Source: Bradyrhizobium sp. AZCC 1693
Lineage (GTDB): Bacteria > Pseudomonadota > Alphaproteobacteria > Rhizobiales > Xanthobacteraceae
Assembly: GCF_036924745.1 (NCBI RefSeq)
Contig: NZ_JAZHSD010000001.1
Location: 1,116,001-1,180,000 of the forward strand
Reading direction: 5' to 3'
Length of the DNA: 64,000 bases
Part shown: in pieces, positions 35,096-43,761 of the stretch
Numbering within the stretch: the first letter of the stretch is position 1
Layout: the number at the start of each line of letters is the position of its first letter
Translations under genes and position numbers: made by a program
Notes under the pieces: model-generated
Database searches by the model: none
What the model saw: the letters and a program-made list of their open reading frames with translations, nothing else
Told to the model about the DNA's origin: nothing

Positions 35096-36118
35096 ATGCT
35101 CACACGCCGTCATGTCATCGCATCCGCACTTGCCGCGCCCGCCGTCCTTCGTTTCGGCACCGGCACCGCCCATGCCGCCACGACACTGAAAATCTCGCAC
35201 CAATTCCCAGGCGGCACCATCGACAAGGGTGATTTCCGCGACCGGCTCTGCCGCATGTTCGCCGCCGAAGTCACCAAGCGCTCCGGCGGCGAGATCGCCG
35301 CCGAGATCTATCCGAACTCCTCGCTGATCAAGACCAACGCGCAGTTCTCGGCGATGCGCAAAGGCGCGCTCGATATCAGCCTCTATCCGATGCCCTACGC
35401 CGGCGGTGAATTGCCGGAGACCAATATCGGCCTGATGCCGGGCCTGGTTGCGACCTACGATCAGGGCCTGCGCTGGAAAAAGGAGCCGGTCGGCAAGGCG
35501 CTGACCGACTTCCTCGCCGACAAGGGCATCATTCTGCTGACCTGGGTCTGGCAGGCCGGGGGCGTCGCCAGCCGTTCCAAGCCGATCGTCGCCCCCGAAG
35601 ATGCCAAGGGGCTGAAGGTGCGCGGCGGCTCGCGCGAGATGGACATGGTGCTGCAGACCGCGGGCGCTGCCGTGCTGTCGGTGCCGTCGAACGAAATCTA
35701 CGCCGCGATGCAGACCGGCGCCTGTGACGCCGGCATCACCTCCTCCACCAGCCTGATCTCGTTCCGCCTCGAAGAGGTCGCGAAGGCACTGACCTCGGGC
35801 GCCGGCGCCTCCTATTGGTTCATGTTGGAGCCGCTGATGATGTCGAAGGCAATCTTCGACAAGCTGCCCAAGAACCAGCAGGACATCATCCTGTCCGTCG
35901 GCAGCGAACTGGAAGCGTTCGGCCGCAAGGGCGCGCAGGACGACGATATCGAGGTCGCCAAGGTTTATGAGAAGGCCGGCGCCAAGGTCAGTAAGCTCGA
36001 CGTGGCGACCGTCAACAAGTGGCGGGATATTGCGCGCGATACCGCCTGGAAGGACTACAGCGCCAAGACGGCGACCTCAGCCAATTTGCTGAAGCTTGCA
36101 AGCGACGTCGCCGCATGA
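35096..36118 (+). CDS. TRAP transporter substrate-binding protein DctP
   Basis: 340-residue periplasmic receptor. N-terminal RRHVIASALAAPAVLRFGTG looks like a Tat-type or Sec signal. The DctP fold is shown by FAAEVTKRSGGEIAAEIYPN near residue 55-75 and by KGLKVRGGSREMDMV near 170, which holds the conserved Arg that binds the ligand carboxylate. AGGGGGAT precedes the ATG. It overlaps dctQ by 4 bases. The ligand is probably an organic acid. Confidence 0.93.
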   Translation: MLTRRHVIASALAAPAVLRFGTGTAHAATTLKISHQFPGGTIDKGDFRDRLCRMFAAEVTKRSGGEIAAEIYPNSSLIKTNAQFSAMRKGALDISLYPMPYAGGELPETNIGLMPGLVATYDQGLRWKKEPVGKALTDFLADKGIILLTWVWQAGGVASRSKPIVAPEDAKGLKVRGGSREMDMVLQTAGAAVLSVPSNEIYAAMQTGACDAGITSSTSLISFRLEEVAKALTSGAGASYWFMLEPLMMSKAIFDKLPKNQQDIILSVGSELEAFGRKGAQDDDIEVAKVYEKAGAKVSKLDVATVNKWRDIARDTAWKDYSAKTATSANLLKLASDVAA

Positions 36119-36669
36119 TGCATGGTCCGCTTCCGGATCAACAAGACCATTCCGAGGCCGTCACGGGCAATCCGCTCGTGGCGGCGCTCGGCCAGGCGCT
36201 GGCGCTGTGCAACAACGTCATCGTGGTCTTCGCCGCCGTCGCGCTGATCGCGGCCTGCGTGATCCTCAGTTACAGCGTGCTCGGCCGCGCCCTCTTCCAC
36301 AGCGCCAATTACTGGCAGGACGAAGCCGCGGTGTTTCTGCTCGTCGGCGCCACCTTCATGACCGCTGCCTATGTGCAGGGCCAGCGCGGCCATATCGGCA
36401 TCGAGGCCTTTGTCGGGCTGATGTCGCCGCTCGCCAACCGCATCCGGCTGTGGCTGGTCGATGTGGCAAGCCTCTTGTTCTGCGCCTTCTTTGCCTGGAA
36501 ATCCTGGACGCTGGCGCATGAGGCTTACGTCGACGGCCAGGTGTCGAACTCGATGTGGTCGCCCCCGCTTGCGATCCCCTACGTGCTGATGGCGTCAGGC
36601 ATGACGCTGTTGTGCCTTCAAATCCTGTTGCAGATCATTATTCCCTTTGCCGGTGCTTCACGTCGATGA
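36115..36669 (+). CDS. TRAP transporter small permease DctQ
   Basis: 184 residues from ATG 36115 (overlap ATGA with dctP). Four membrane helices are visible, with YWQDEAAVFLLVGATFMTA and QRGHIGIEAFVGLM typical for DctQ. Its stop overlaps the dctM start by 4 bases, so the three proteins are coupled. Confidence 0.93.
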   Translation: MMHGPLPDQQDHSEAVTGNPLVAALGQALALCNNVIVVFAAVALIAACVILSYSVLGRALFHSANYWQDEAAVFLLVGATFMTAAYVQGQRGHIGIEAFVGLMSPLANRIRLWLVDVASLLFCAFFAWKSWTLAHEAYVDGQVSNSMWSPPLAIPYVLMASGMTLLCLQILLQIIIPFAGASRR

Positions 36670-38024
36670 GCGTTCTTGGAATTGGTATCAGTTACGGCGT
36701 TGCGACCTTGCTTGCGATGTTTTCCGGCATGCCCATCGCGTTTGCGCTGGGCGCGGTCGCCGTCGCCTTCATGGCCATCTACATGCCGACGGCCTCCCTC
36801 GATACGGTCACGCAGAACGTCTACGAGGAAATGGCTTCGATCACGCTGCTGTCGATCCCGCTGTTCATCCTCAAGGGGGCGGCGATCGGCAAATCCCGCG
36901 CCGGCCAGGATCTCTATTCGGCGCTGCATGCCTGGCTGCATCGCGTGCCCGGCGGCCTCGGCGTCGCCAACGTCTTCGCCTGCGCGCTGTTTGCGGCGAT
37001 GGCGGGCTCCTCGCCGGCGACCTGCTCGGCGATCGGTTCGGCCGGCATCCCCGAGATGCGCAAGCGCGGCTATTCCGGCGGCTTTGCCGCCGGCATCATC
37101 GCCGCCGGCGGCACCCTCGGCATTCTGCTGCCGCCGTCCATCACCATGATCCTGTTCGCGGTCGCCGCGGAGAAATCGCTGGGCCGGCTGTTCCTCGCCG
37201 GCATCGGCCCGGGGCTGTTGCTGGTGACGCTGTTCGGCATCTACGCGGTATTCCGCTTCCGCAAGGAATATGCGGTGGCGAAGACACTCTACGAAAAGAC
37301 CGGAACGGAATCCGCAATACTGCAGCGCGACGAGTTCACGATGGCCGAGCGCTTCACCATGCTGCCGCGGGTGATCCCGTTCGTGCTGCTGCTCACCGGC
37401 GTGATGATCGCACTCTACGGCGGCTACGCGACGCCATCGGAAACCGCAGGGCTTGGCGGCCTGCTCGCGCTGGTGCTGATCGCGGTGATCTACAGCGTTT
37501 GGCGGCCGAGCGATCTGTCGCCGATCCTGAAATCCACCATCCGCGAATCCACCATGCTGATGATGATCATCGGCATGTCGCTACTCTATTCCTACGTGAT
37601 GAGCTATCTGCACATCTCGCAATCGGCGGCCGAAGCCATCGTCGCCATGCATCTGCCGCGCTGGGAATTGCTGGCCGCCATCCTGCTGATGGTGGTGGTG
37701 CTCGGCTTCTTCCTGCCCCCGGTGTCGATCATCCTGATGACCGCGCCGATCATCCTGCCGCCGCTGCGCGCCGCCAATTTCGACATCATCTGGTTCGGCG
37801 TGGTCATGACCATCGTGATGGAGATGGGGCTGATCCATCCACCGGTCGGGTTGAACATCTTCGTCATCCGCAACGTCGCACCCGATATTCCCCTGAGCGA
37901 GGTAATCTGGGGCACCCTGCCCTTCGTGCTGCTGATGATGCTGGCGGTGCTGCTGCTGTGCTTCTTCCCGGGGATTTCGACCTGGCTGCCGGACCTGGTG
38001 ATGGGCTCGGACGGGGGACGGTGA
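36666..38024 (+). CDS. TRAP transporter large permease DctM
   Basis: 452-residue, about 12-helix permease. Recognisable segments: FSGMPIAFALGAVAVAFMAI, SSPATCSAIGSAGIPEMRKR, GGTLGILLPPSITMILFAV, and MGLIHPPVGLNIFVIRNVAP. The PPS and HPPVGLN elements are TRAP-M signatures. It ends 57 bases before the convergent GntR stop, with a hairpin between them. Confidence 0.94.
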   Translation: MSVLGIGISYGVATLLAMFSGMPIAFALGAVAVAFMAIYMPTASLDTVTQNVYEEMASITLLSIPLFILKGAAIGKSRAGQDLYSALHAWLHRVPGGLGVANVFACALFAAMAGSSPATCSAIGSAGIPEMRKRGYSGGFAAGIIAAGGTLGILLPPSITMILFAVAAEKSLGRLFLAGIGPGLLLVTLFGIYAVFRFRKEYAVAKTLYEKTGTESAILQRDEFTMAERFTMLPRVIPFVLLLTGVMIALYGGYATPSETAGLGGLLALVLIAVIYSVWRPSDLSPILKSTIRESTMLMMIIGMSLLYSYVMSYLHISQSAAEAIVAMHLPRWELLAAILLMVVVLGFFLPPVSIILMTAPIILPPLRAANFDIIWFGVVMTIVMEMGLIHPPVGLNIFVIRNVAPDIPLSEVIWGTLPFVLLMMLAVLLLCFFPGISTWLPDLVMGSDGGR

Positions 38025-38037
38025 GATGGGCGAATGG

Positions 38038-38084
38038 TAGCGAATGGCGAATAGACGCCTCTACTCGCTACTCGCCATTCGCTA
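38038..38084. terminator. Bidirectional hairpin of heptamer repeats between convergent genes
   Basis: TAGCGAATGGCGAATAG at 38038-38054 pairs with CTACTCGCCATTCGCTA at 38068-38084 (16 of 17), with 13 bases in the loop. The arms are themselves built from repeated CGAATGG/CGCTATT heptamers. Position suggests a shared terminator for the TRAP operon and the GntR gene, though no T-tract is clear. Confidence 0.55.
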
Positions 38085-38789
38085 TTCGCCGCTTCGGCCG
38101 GAACGCGGCACCATCGATCCGCCACCCACGACCTGCAGCAGGTCGGTCCGCACCGCCTCGATATGCTGCTCCAGAAACCGGCAAGCCTCATCGATCTGCT
38201 TGGCCCGGCATAGCGCGATCAGATGGGCGTGTTCTTTTTCGGCCGTCCCCATCGCCTTGGTATTGGAGAGCTGCAGGCGCGTGTAGCGGTCGCTGGTCTG
38301 CAGCAACGCGATGACGATCGCCTTGGTGCGCGGCCGCCGTGCGTGAACGTACAGCGCCATATGAAAATCGGCATTGAGCTGGCCCCACTCACTAACGTTG
38401 CCCGCCTTGATCGCCTTCTCGAAACGCTTCTGGATGTCGTCCAGCCCGGCAAAGTCTTGTTCCGTAAAGTGCGGCGCCGACTGCGCCAAAAGCCGCGGCT
38501 CCATGATCCCGCGCAGATCGAACACGTCGTTGATTTCGTCCAGCGACAACTCCGAGACGATTGCACCCTTTTGCGGGACGATACGCACCAGCCCTTCGGC
38601 CTCGAGCTGAAACAGCGCTTCGCGCACGGGAATGCGGCTCACGCCATAGGCATCGCCCAGCGCGTCCTGCCGAAGCTGCGAGCCGGCAGGATAAGTCCCG
38701 TCGAGAATCGACTGCCGGAGCTGATCGACGATCGCAGCCGACAGCGTCCGGTGCTTCAGAGGGCCCTTCATTTGATCTTCCGTCGTCAT
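38082..38789 (-). CDS. GntR family transcriptional regulator, FCD domain
   Basis: 235 residues from MTTEDQMKGPLKH (38789). The winged helix shows LRQSILDGTYPAGSQLRQDA and VSRIPVREALFQLEAEGLVR; the FCD domain has FDLRGIMEPRLLAQSAPHFT, NADFHMALYVHARRPRTKAI and KEHAHLIALCRAKQID. It stands between two TRAP loci. It is divergent from the second (38946 on) and convergent with the first, and probably regulates one or both. Confidence 0.9.
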   Translation of the reverse strand: MTTEDQMKGPLKHRTLSAAIVDQLRQSILDGTYPAGSQLRQDALGDAYGVSRIPVREALFQLEAEGLVRIVPQKGAIVSELSLDEINDVFDLRGIMEPRLLAQSAPHFTEQDFAGLDDIQKRFEKAIKAGNVSEWGQLNADFHMALYVHARRPRTKAIVIALLQTSDRYTRLQLSNTKAMGTAEKEHAHLIALCRAKQIDEACRFLEQHIEAVRTDLLQVVGGGSMVPRSGRSGE

Positions 38790-38887
38790 GGCCGGCCTTT
38801 CCGATCGAGGCGGCCCCAATTTCGCATGTTGAAGTGGTCCCGACCCAGCAAAAGCTAAGCGACCCCGCAAATCTCATTTGACAATAT

Positions 38888-38902
38888 TGTATAAATTATA
38901 CA
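38888..38902. promoter_or_regulatory. Palindromic operator candidate TGTATAAATTATACA
   Basis: A 15-bp palindrome with a single unpaired centre base, 44 bases before the second DctQ start and 99 bases before the GntR start. A TTGACA element lies directly beside it at 38878-38883. FCD-type GntR proteins often bind TTGTATACAA-like sites, so this is a good candidate operator for the product of the neighbouring GntR gene. Confidence 0.7.
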
Positions 38903-38945
38903 TTTTTGAAGTGCACGATAAATCTCAGGGGTAGCGGGGCTCTTT

Positions 38946-39569
38946 ATGATCGAGCAGACGATTGCGGATGCGCCGGCGCTCAGCGCCCGGCGGATCGTTG
39001 TCAATGCTTCTAGCCTCCTGCTCGCTTTTGAGCGCATCGCCTTGATGGGCTTGATGTATCTGCTGACGGCCTTGATCCTGGTGAACGTCGTCACCCGCTA
39101 TTCGCACTTCCCGATCTACTGGATCGACGAATCGGCCGTTTATTGCGTGGTCTGGCTGACCTTCATCGGCGCCTCCGCCATGACGCGGCTGCGGCTCGAT
39201 TTCGCGGTCACCATGATGACCGAGCGCCTCTCGGCGCGGAATCAGAAGATCGCGAAGGTGATCGCGACGGGCATGGTCGTGGTGTTCGGCGTAGCCCTGA
39301 TCGCCACCTGCTTCCTCTGGATGGATCCGATCGGTCTCGCCCGCGCCGGCTTCGATGCGCGCAAGCTCGCCGCCGAGACCTTCAACTTTCTCTACACCGA
39401 GCGCACGCAGACGCTGAACTGGCCGACCTGGGCCGTCTACCTGACGCTGCCGATCTTCGCGGTGTCGATGACCGTTCACGGGCTGGCTAACCTGCTGGAG
39501 GATCTCGAACTGGTCCCGCGAACCCCGCCGAAGGGCTTTCAGCTCTCCGAACTCGACGGGGTCAACTGA
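38946..39569 (+). CDS. TRAP transporter small permease DctQ (second system)
   Basis: 207 residues, about four membrane helices. IYWIDESAVYCVVWLTFIGA and AMTRLRLDFAVTMM match DctQ. It has a longer cytosolic tail than the first copy. The stop shares one base with the dctM start (TGATG). First gene of the operon divergent from the GntR gene, downstream of the palindromic operator. Confidence 0.92.
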   Translation: MIEQTIADAPALSARRIVVNASSLLLAFERIALMGLMYLLTALILVNVVTRYSHFPIYWIDESAVYCVVWLTFIGASAMTRLRLDFAVTMMTERLSARNQKIAKVIATGMVVVFGVALIATCFLWMDPIGLARAGFDARKLAAETFNFLYTERTQTLNWPTWAVYLTLPIFAVSMTVHGLANLLEDLELVPRTPPKGFQLSELDGVN

Positions 39570-40834
39570 TGCTCACCTCGGCCGCCTTTATCGCGATCAT
39601 GCTGGTCGGGGTGCCGATCGGGTTGTGTCTTTGCCTTGCCGGCTTCGTCTACATCATCGCATCGGGCAATCCGGTGCTGTTCCAGTCCTACCCGCTGCAG
39701 CTGTTCGGCGGCGTCGACAGCTACGGCCTGATCGCCATACCGCTGTTCATCCTGATCGGCGAGATCATGAATGGCGGCGGCATTACGCGGCGCATCGTCG
39801 ACATGGCGATGGCGTTTGTCGGCTCGCTGAAGGGCGGGCTGGCCTACGTCAATATCCTCGCCAACATGTTCATCTCCTCCATCCTCGGCTCGGCAACCGC
39901 GCAAGTCGCGATCATGGCGCAGATCATGGTGCCGGAGATGGAAAAGAAGGGCTACGACAAGACTTTCGCCGCCGGCCTCACCGCCTATGGCGGCATGCTC
40001 GGGCCGATCATTCCGCCATCGGTGATGTTCGTCGTCTACAGCGTGCTGGCGCAGGTGTCGGTCAGCGACATGCTGATTGCCGGCATCGTGCCGGGCGTGA
40101 TTCTGACCGCGATGTTCTGCGTGGTCATCGCGCTGATGGGATACGTCTACAACTATCCCAAGGCCGACTATCAGACGCCGCGGCAGCGGGTGGCGACGAT
40201 CCTGCGGACGTCGCCGACCCTGCTGATCCCGATCGTGATCGTCGGCAGCATCCTGGGCGGCCTCGCCAACGCGACGGAGTCAGCCGCCGTCGGCGCGGTG
40301 GCGGCGGCGCTGGTCGGAAAATACTGGACCAAGGAGTTCAAGTTCTCGCAATTGCCGCAGATGATGCTGCGCGCCGGAATCTACTCGGCCATCGTGCTGT
40401 TCCTGGTTGCCGCGGCAGCCGTGTTCTCCTGGGTGCTGATCTTCGGCAAGGTGCCGCAGGAGACGGCTGGCTGGATCCAGTCGGTCGCCAAGGATCCGGT
40501 CAGCTTCATGCTGATCTGCAACGTGATCCTGCTGGTGATCGGCACGGTCATCGACGGCATTCCCGGCCTGATCATGACGGTGCCGATTCTGCTGCCGGTC
40601 GCGACCGACATCTATCACATCGATCCGCGCCAGTTCGGCGTCGTCGTGGTGATCAATCTGGTGCTTGGATTGCTGTCACCTCCGGTCGGTCTCTGCTTCT
40701 TCGTCGCCGCGGCTGTCACCGGGGCCAAGCCCGGAAAGATGTTCATGGTGACGCTGCCGTTCTTCGTCATCAGCTGCGTCCTGCTGGTGCTGCTCTCGCT
40801 CTATCCGTCCCTCTCCCTCGTCCTCATCAAGTAG
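39569..40834 (+). CDS. TRAP transporter large permease DctM (second system)
   Basis: 421-residue, about 12-helix permease. GVPIGLCLCLAGFVYIIASG, SILGSATAQVAIMAQIMVPE, GMLGPIIPPSVMFVVYSVLA and LGLLSPPVGLCFFVAAAVTG are DctM signatures. Shares only general similarity with the first DctM, so the two systems probably take different ligands. Confidence 0.94.
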   Translation: MLTSAAFIAIMLVGVPIGLCLCLAGFVYIIASGNPVLFQSYPLQLFGGVDSYGLIAIPLFILIGEIMNGGGITRRIVDMAMAFVGSLKGGLAYVNILANMFISSILGSATAQVAIMAQIMVPEMEKKGYDKTFAAGLTAYGGMLGPIIPPSVMFVVYSVLAQVSVSDMLIAGIVPGVILTAMFCVVIALMGYVYNYPKADYQTPRQRVATILRTSPTLLIPIVIVGSILGGLANATESAAVGAVAAALVGKYWTKEFKFSQLPQMMLRAGIYSAIVLFLVAAAAVFSWVLIFGKVPQETAGWIQSVAKDPVSFMLICNVILLVIGTVIDGIPGLIMTVPILLPVATDIYHIDPRQFGVVVVINLVLGLLSPPVGLCFFVAAAVTGAKPGKMFMVTLPFFVISCVLLVLLSLYPSLSLVLIK

Positions 40835-40861
40835 CCCCCCAAACTCTTCAGGAGCCTTGCC

Positions 40862-41845
40862 ATGTCCCTATCGCGTCGCCGCTTCCTTGCCGCCAGCGCA
40901 GCCGTGCCGCTGTTCGCGCCGTCGCTGGCGCTTGCCCAGGCCAAGGAATTTCGCCTTGGTCTGATCACGCCCAATGGCCATTCCTGGAACAAGGCGGCGC
41001 TGAAACTCGGCGACGATCTCAAGGCGGCCACCAACGGCCGCCTGACCATGACGGTGTTTCACTCCGGCCAGCTCGGCAATGAACCTGCGATGATGCAGCA
41101 ATTGCAGTCCGGCGCGCTCGACATGGGCTTCATCCAGGCCGCCGAGCTTGGTTCGCGCGTGCCGCATATCGCCGCGATCAATGCGCCCTACATCGTACGC
41201 TCGACGCCGTCGGTCGCGAAATTCGTCCGCCATCCCGCAGCCATCAAGCTGTTCGACGTGCTGCCGCAGGAAACCGGAACGATCGGATTGGGCTGGGGCA
41301 TCACCGGCATGCGCGCGGTCTTCTCGTCGAAAGACCTGACGAGCCTTGCCGACATCAAGGGCATGAAGCTGCGCATCAACCCGACGCCGGTCTATCGCGA
41401 TTTTTATTCGTCGCTCGGCGCGGCGCCGACGCCGATCCCGACGCCCCAGGTGTTCGACGCCATGGCGAACGGCCAGGTCGATGGCCTCGAGGCGGATCTG
41501 GAATTTTCCTGGAACCAGCGCTTCGACAAGGTTTCAAAAGTCATCCTGCAGATGAATGCTGTCTTCATGCCGATGGCAGCCGTCGTCTCCGGCCGCGTCT
41601 GGCAGTCGTTGCCGGCGGCCGACCGGGAGCTGATCGCCAAGACCGTCAAGTCGACGCTCGACGCACAGATCGACGAACTGGCCGGCAACGAACCCAAGCT
41701 GGTCGAGAACTTCAAGAACGCGCCGATCCCGATCCGCCAGGTCGACGCCAAGGATACCGAGGCGGTCATCGCCGAGTTCGACAAGCTCTGGCTGCCCAAG
41801 GCACCCGTACTCGCCGAGCTGCGCAAGGTCGGCGCGACGCTCTGA
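40862..41845 (+). CDS. TRAP transporter substrate-binding protein DctP (second system)
   Basis: 327 residues. RRRFLAASAAVPLFAPSLAL is a twin-arginine-type signal. Core: FHSGQLGNEPAMMQQLQSGA, LADIKGMKLRINPTPVYRDF with the conserved Arg, and FDAMANGQVDGLEADLEFSW. AGGAG lies 7 bases upstream of the ATG. Unusually the receptor is the last TRAP gene of this operon, placed just before a DapA-family lyase. Confidence 0.93.
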   Translation: MSLSRRRFLAASAAVPLFAPSLALAQAKEFRLGLITPNGHSWNKAALKLGDDLKAATNGRLTMTVFHSGQLGNEPAMMQQLQSGALDMGFIQAAELGSRVPHIAAINAPYIVRSTPSVAKFVRHPAAIKLFDVLPQETGTIGLGWGITGMRAVFSSKDLTSLADIKGMKLRINPTPVYRDFYSSLGAAPTPIPTPQVFDAMANGQVDGLEADLEFSWNQRFDKVSKVILQMNAVFMPMAAVVSGRVWQSLPAADRELIAKTVKSTLDAQIDELAGNEPKLVENFKNAPIPIRQVDAKDTEAVIAEFDKLWLPKAPVLAELRKVGATL

Positions 41846-41920
41846 TCTCATCCAACGTTTTCAAGCCAAAGCCCGGCCGATTCGACCATCCGCCGGCACA
41901 ATTCCAATCGGAGCCAAACA

Positions 41921-42847
41921 ATGAGCCCACGCATTTCCTGGGAAGGCGTCTTCCCGGCCGTTACCACGCAATTCAATGACGATCTGTCGCTCAATATCGA
42001 CGCAACGGCGAGGGTCATGGACGGCCTGATCCGCGACGGCGTTTCAGGACTGATCGTCTGCGGCTCCGTCGGCGAGAACACCTCGCTGGAGCGCAAGGAA
42101 AAGATCGCCATCATGGAGACGGCCAAGTCGGTCTCGGCCGGCCGGGTGCCCGTGCTATGCGGCATCGCCGAGTTCACCACCGCCTTCGCCGTCGAGACCG
42201 CCAAGGAAGCCGCCCGCGTCGGCATCGACGGCGTGATGGTGATGCCCGCACTGGTCTATTCGTCCAAGCCGCACGAAACCGCCGCGCACTTCCGCTCGGT
42301 TGCCAGCGCGACTGATTTGCCCGTGATGCTTTACAACAATCCGCCGATCTACAAGAATGACGTGACGCCGGACATTCTCGCGACGCTTGCCGACGTCGAA
42401 ACCGTCGTCTGCTTCAAGGATTCCTCCGGCGACACGCGGCGCTTCATCGACACCCGCAACATGGTCGGCGATCGCTTCGTCCTGTTCGCCGGCCTCGACG
42501 ACGTCATTGTCGAGAGCGTCGCCATGGGCGCCGTCGGCTGGGTGTCCGGCATGTCGAATGCCTTCCCGCGCGAGGGGGAGACCCTCTTCCGTCTCGCCAA
42601 GGCGGGACGCTATGCCGAAGCCATGCCGCTGTACGAATGGTTCATGCCGCTCTTGCACCTCGATGCCCGTCCGGATCTCGTCCAGTGCATCAAGCTTTGC
42701 GAGCACATCATGGGCCGCGGCACCGCCCTGACCCGTCCGCCGCGCCTTGCGCTGCTGCCAAACGAGAAGGCAGAGGTGGAAGCCATGATGGCCAAGGCGC
42801 TGAAGAACCGGCCGCTGCTGCCGAACGTTGGCCTCAAGGCCGCGTAA
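41921..42847 (+). CDS. DapA-family (dihydrodipicolinate synthase-like) aldolase/lyase
   Basis: 308-residue TIM-barrel enzyme. Family features seen: GVFPAVTTQFNDDLSLN, the CGSVGENTSLE pyruvate-binding loop (usual GTTGE replaced by GSVGE), YNNPPIYKND with the catalytic Tyr, and VVCFKDSSGDTRRF with the Schiff-base Lys near residue 166. It is probably not the lysine-pathway enzyme. Its place after a TRAP importer suggests catabolism of an imported 2-keto or hydroxy acid, by lysis or dehydration. The gene ends 5 bases before the convergent mvaB. Confidence 0.9.
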   Translation: MSPRISWEGVFPAVTTQFNDDLSLNIDATARVMDGLIRDGVSGLIVCGSVGENTSLERKEKIAIMETAKSVSAGRVPVLCGIAEFTTAFAVETAKEAARVGIDGVMVMPALVYSSKPHETAAHFRSVASATDLPVMLYNNPPIYKNDVTPDILATLADVETVVCFKDSSGDTRRFIDTRNMVGDRFVLFAGLDDVIVESVAMGAVGWVSGMSNAFPREGETLFRLAKAGRYAEAMPLYEWFMPLLHLDARPDLVQCIKLCEHIMGRGTALTRPPRLALLPNEKAEVEAMMAKALKNRPLLPNVGLKAA

Positions 42848-42852
42848 GCGGC

Positions 42853-43761
42853 CTACTTCGCGGCCCGCATCTTCGCGTTCAACGCTGCCGCCACGCGGCT
42901 GACCGGCGGCCGGCCGATCAGGCCGCTCACGACATTGGTGGCCGCGACCAGTTTTGCCATATCGACGCCGGTCGCGACGCCCAAGCCTTCGAGCATGTAG
43001 ACTACATCCTCGGTTGCGACGTTCCCCGTCGCGCCGGGGGCGTAGGGGCAGCCGCCGAGGCCGCCGGCGGCTGAATCGATCACGCGGCAACCCTCCTCCA
43101 TCCCGGCATAGAGATTGGCGAGTGCCTGGCCGTAGGTGTCGTGGAAGTGCATCGCCAGATTGGCCATTGGCACGTGGCCTGCCACTGCGCGCAAAAGCTG
43201 CCGCGCCTTCAACGGCGTGCCGACGCCGATGGTGTCGCCGAGCGAGATTTCGTAGCAGCCGAGGTCCCACAGCACCTTGGCGACATCGACCACCGCCTGC
43301 GGCTTGATCTCGCCCTCATAGGGGCAGCCGAGCACGGTGGAAATATAGCCGCGCACCCTGACGCCGTCGGCCCTGGCGCGGGCCAGCACCGGCTTGAACC
43401 GCTCGATCGATTCCGCGATCGAGCAATTGATATTGGCGCGCGAAAAACTTTCCGACGCCGCGGCAAATACCGCGATCAGTTTGGCGCCAGCGGCCTGTGA
43501 GGCCTCGTAGCCTTTCTCGTTCGGCACCAGCACCGGCAATTCGCAATTCGCCTGGTGGCTGACGCCGCGCAGCACCTCGGCCGATCCGACCATTTGCGGG
43601 ATCGCTTTGGGTGACACGAACGCGCCGACCTCGACGGTGCGGAGGCCCGCAGCGATCAACGCCTCGATGAACGCGATCCGGTCGGCGACGCTGATCGGCG
43701 TCTTCTCGTTCTGCAGCCCGTCGCGCGGGCCGACTTCAACGATATGGACGCGATCGCTCAT
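42853..43761 (-). CDS. mvaB: Hydroxymethylglutaryl-CoA lyase
   Basis: 302 residues. Starts VHIVEVGPRDGLQNEKTPIS, the DRE-TIM opening with the metal/substrate Arg-Asp pair, and carries the C-terminal GGLGGCPYAPGATGN loop with the catalytic Cys. It converts HMG-CoA to acetoacetate and acetyl-CoA, the last step of leucine degradation. The ATG overlaps the stop of the carboxylase alpha gene (ATGA). Last gene of the leucine operon. Confidence 0.95.
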   Translation of the reverse strand: MSDRVHIVEVGPRDGLQNEKTPISVADRIAFIEALIAAGLRTVEVGAFVSPKAIPQMVGSAEVLRGVSHQANCELPVLVPNEKGYEASQAAGAKLIAVFAAASESFSRANINCSIAESIERFKPVLARARADGVRVRGYISTVLGCPYEGEIKPQAVVDVAKVLWDLGCYEISLGDTIGVGTPLKARQLLRAVAGHVPMANLAMHFHDTYGQALANLYAGMEEGCRVIDSAAGGLGGCPYAPGATGNVATEDVVYMLEGLGVATGVDMAKLVAATNVVSGLIGRPPVSRVAAALNAKMRAAK

